Assembly: GCA_018389105.1 (NCBI GenBank)
Contig: JACATO010000591.1
Coordinates: forward strand, 854,501 to 918,500
Length of the DNA stretch: 64,000 nt
Source of the DNA: Nautilus pompilius
Lineage: Eukaryota > Mollusca > Cephalopoda > Nautilida > Nautilidae
Direction of reading: 5' to 3'
A model generated the notes under the pieces. That model had not been told where the DNA came from. It did not search any database and saw only the letters and a list, made by a program, of their open reading frames with translations. Positions 62,641 through 64,000 of the stretch are shown here, in pieces (position 1 is the stretch's first letter; every line of letters starts with the position of its first letter). Made by a program: the position numbers and the translations under genes.

Positions 62641-63379
62641 GACTGTCCAGAGGTCTGAACTGTACCCTACAACACAACAATCATATTCGTCATGGCTTGT
62701 AAATTGTTCAATGAAAATTCCTGTACTAGATGACACCACAACCACACACAACCACTGTCTAAGAACTATGAAACCTAGACTAACTGGACGAGTGGGAATG
62801 ACAGTATTTCAAAAGGCATGAGGGCATTATCTACACTGGTCATGACAAATGGTACAGCACAGGATGAGTAGTAGTTTGCATTTCACCACTCTTCCATTAT
62901 ACTCCATGCTGTGGAGATGTTTGATGATTCTCTTGAACACCTGTACATGTTATGCCACATTTGCAGTTGTCTTTTAGGGTTAGGTTTTCCACACTCCTCT
63001 TTACAGCAGTTTCCATTCTGTCAGTTCTGCGTATCCAAAATGCAAATGGACAGATGTTTTATGGCTTCTCTTAAACTGGACAAAAAACTCCTTGAACAAA
63101 AAAAACATGGATTGCTTTGGAGTTCCTGCTGACTTCTACCAACATCCCATTGCTCACCTATACACCATGCTTTTAAGTCCTTCAGTTAGCGAATACCCCA
63201 TCTGTAGCTATCTGCAGACTAAGGCTTCCCATGGCTTGTACTGGTTCTTATTATAGCTTTCAATTATTTATTTATCGCGTGACTAGAACATTTGAGACTC
63301 AAGGGATGGTATTTAGTTACTCGTGTCAAACTTCTCCAGATAAAAGTGAAACAAATGCCAAAAAGGCTACAAATATAGT

Positions 63380-63830
63380 TTCTGGTTGTCAGGGCACTAT
63401 CAGAGGGCTGCGGTTATTCCCCCTTGGACTACGCCACCCGTTAGTTCTCTAGTAGACGATCCCATATCCCGATCCTGTAACACCGGTATGGAAAAGTCTG
63501 TCAAAACCCCAGTAAAGTTTCAAGAAACCACACGCCTAATTCTAATTGCCACCTGTCTATTTCAACGTTTGGAACTCCAGATCAGACATTTTACAGAAAA
63601 TACCCAACTCTCACGTTTTAGTTTTTAATCTTAGAAAGCCCACCAGGAGAACTAAAGGGGCCCCGGTTAGCAGCAGTGAGGAACCGCAGTCTGTTGCAGA
63701 CCAGCCTTTCCATCCCCTCACCGATGACTGATGTCAGCGGAATTGGGCCGTCGTGTATTCCTCCCGGCTTTTGGGACCAGCAGCAATGGCGTGGAGTGGG
63801 CAATTACATCAACGGATACAGAGGAAGTAA
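63380..63830 (-). pseudogene. Jockey-like LINE reverse transcriptase fragment
   Basis: The minus-strand frame around 63745-63650 encodes IPLTSVIGEGMERLVCNRLR, matching 'RPI.LTS..GK.MER.V..RL' of non-LTR reverse transcriptases. Just upstream in another frame VPKAGRNTRRPNS matches the preceding 'IPKPGK....SYRP'. Frameshifts and stops follow. A (AAGT)n tract at 63818-63837 borders the fragment. Confidence 0.6.
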
Positions 63831-64000
63831 GTAAGTAACCCAATTAAACTCCTTTAACCACGCCGACCTGCTTAATGGAACCGCCTGATGAGGTGGCTAC
63901 GTTTACCCTGGAGGCGGGAGAGCAGGCGTGGGGACGACCCTATTCAGGCTGGGAGAGAGCCGGACCCCTCCCTGCCCGCTCCCCATCCAAGAAACACAAG

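Noticed and set aside
63875-64000. Open plus-strand frame from an ATG to the right edge (42 codons)
   Set aside because: It is cut by the window end, has no recognisable domain and follows LINE sequence; it cannot be judged here.

Overview
The window is animal genomic DNA. It has spliced genes with GT-AG introns, CR1- and jockey-like LINE relics, pogo/Tigger, hAT, mariner and Tc1 DNA transposons, tRNA-derived SINEs and very long minisatellites. It shows no operons, ribosome binding sites or other bacterial features. The Arp2/3 subunit gene is an ordinary bilaterian ARPC4, so an invertebrate bilaterian is the best guess; the phylum cannot be fixed from sequence alone.

Layout. (a) 1-17.05 kb is AT-rich, CpG-poor and full of decayed transposons. 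Its one host gene is the 3' end of an ADP-ribosylglycohydrolase-like gene (+ strand, 2626-3454), with a Tigger element sitting in the intron just upstream. Two more Tigger elements, jockey- and CR1-like LINE pieces, a mariner stump and a hAT stump follow. (b) 17.05-51.7 kb is much richer in CpG and almost free of recognisable transposons. It carries one seven-exon gene (+, 17903-39013) predicted to encode a 1232-residue single-pass membrane protein with TWO tandem class-C-GPCR-type Venus flytrap (VFT) ligand-binding domains, no seven-helix domain and a 194-residue tail. Intron 1 holds a 1.5 kb minisatellite with CTG/CCG tracts. Intron 5 holds an 8.5 kb array of a 50-bp unit (about 170 copies). 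Further right, on the minus strand, is an exon (45097-46458) encoding 21 Ser/Asp-rich repeats, most of them separated by R-D-K-R, a furin-type cleavage consensus. (c) 51.7-64 kb is AT-rich again. It carries a complete-looking ARPC4 gene (minus strand, four coding exons plus an unseen exon supplying the start Met). Its last intron contains a 2.07 kb hAT element with a perfect 8-bp target duplication. A SINE, a Tc1 relic and a jockey-like LINE relic lie around it.

The genes do not form a pathway. The main novelty candidates are the tandem-VFT single-pass receptor, the furin-site Ser/Asp repeat polyprotein, and the sharp compositional and transposon-content block (17-51.7 kb), which could be real or an assembly join. 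All protein assignments rest on motif recognition by eye; no database search was run.
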